A stretch of 64,000 nucleotides of DNA from positions 1 to 64,000 of the forward strand of contig JACPHN010000084.1 in the NCBI GenBank assembly GCA_016188575.1. Direction: 5' to 3'. The notes beneath the pieces were generated by a model. That model was not told the origin of the DNA and made no database searches. It saw only the letters and a program-made list of their open reading frames with translations. Position numbers and translations under genes: made by a program. Position 1 is the stretch's first letter; each line of letters starts with the position of its first letter. Positions 63,898 through 64,000 of this stretch are shown here, in pieces. The stretch is from Candidatus Schekmanbacteria bacterium (GTDB taxonomy: Bacteria; CSSED10-310; JACPHN01).

Positions 63898-64000
63898 GCG
63901 CGCCGACCACGATTGGCAAGTCGACCCCGCGCTGATCGCCGAGTTCGTTGACGAGTCGAACGAAATGCTCGCGATGGCGGGTCGCGGCATCGTCGAGCTG
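63890..64000 (+). CDS. HPt/CheA-like protein, 3'-partial
   Basis: Only 37 residues are in the window. The segment DPALIAEFVDESNEMLAMAG has the helix pattern of HPt domains at the N-terminus of CheA-type kinases. ATG 63890 overlaps the previous gene. The full protein could be a second CheA or a stand-alone HPt protein. Confidence 0.6.
   Translation, partial: MTERADHDWQVDPALIAEFVDESNEMLAMAGRGIVEL

Overview
The window reads as chromosomal DNA of a GC-rich Gram-negative bacterium. LpxC gives lipid A synthesis, and Ser/Thr kinases with PEGA or TPR modules, PilZ/HEAT regulators, Thr-Pro-rich surface proteins and a large che operon together suggest a lineage near the old Deltaproteobacteria (Myxococcota, Binatota or Desulfobacterota-like). 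This placement is inference; no rRNA or ribosomal marker is present.

Layout. 0-5.4 kb: an open-ended hypothetical gene, a VapBC-type toxin-antitoxin pair and a 1206-residue protein with an EExGHHxD/GDEG putative metal site. 5.7-10.6 kb: a GT39-like membrane glycosyltransferase, lpxC and a PEGA-domain kinase. 10.7-12.8 kb: tRNA-Met with a clear promoter, then a PiT phosphate transporter and its DUF47 partner. 12.9-18.4 kb: a leucine/isovalerate operon (methylcrotonyl-CoA carboxylase with a split alpha subunit, methylglutaconyl-CoA hydratase, HMG-CoA lyase) driven by a strong sigma70-like promoter. 18.4-22.4 kb: glgB and an ALDH7-type dehydrogenase. 22.8-25.5 kb: a truncated antiporter and a coiled-coil nuclease-like protein among ~140-bp MITE-like repeats. 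24.5-28.7 kb: a TetR-controlled operon encoding a B12-type radical SAM protein fused to an MBOAT-like membrane half, plus a LolA/RseB-like exported protein. 29-37 kb: two HEAT/receiver/PilZ regulators with opposite domain order around a LamG surface protein. 37.4-44.1 kb: large NAD-glutamate dehydrogenase, PduO-type adenosyltransferase, PfkB kinase and a TPR lipoprotein. 44.1-45.7 kb: a gene-poor stretch with low-complexity DNA and a decayed beta-helix gene. 45.7-51.6 kb: SCP2 protein, a candidate selenoprotein of the metallophosphatase/5'-nucleotidase type read through an in-frame UGA, a methyltransferase, a zinc-ribbon/kinase/TPR protein and a DUF3810 protein. 51.6-53.8 kb: an IS607-type element (intact tnpB, broken tnpA) inserted in an acetyltransferase gene whose two halves can be rejoined in frame. 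54.1-64 kb: a chemosensory operon (cheY-like, cheA, cheW, mcp, cheD-cheR fusion, cheB, hybrid kinase, response regulator, start of an HPt/CheA protein).

The most unusual items are the UGA-containing lipoprotein gene at 46036-47085, which ordinary gene calling would truncate; the radical SAM-MBOAT fusion operon with its self-regulatory operator; the CheD-CheR fusion whose CheD nucleophile is Ser; the reconstructed IS607 insertion; and the dispersed 140-bp repeat family.
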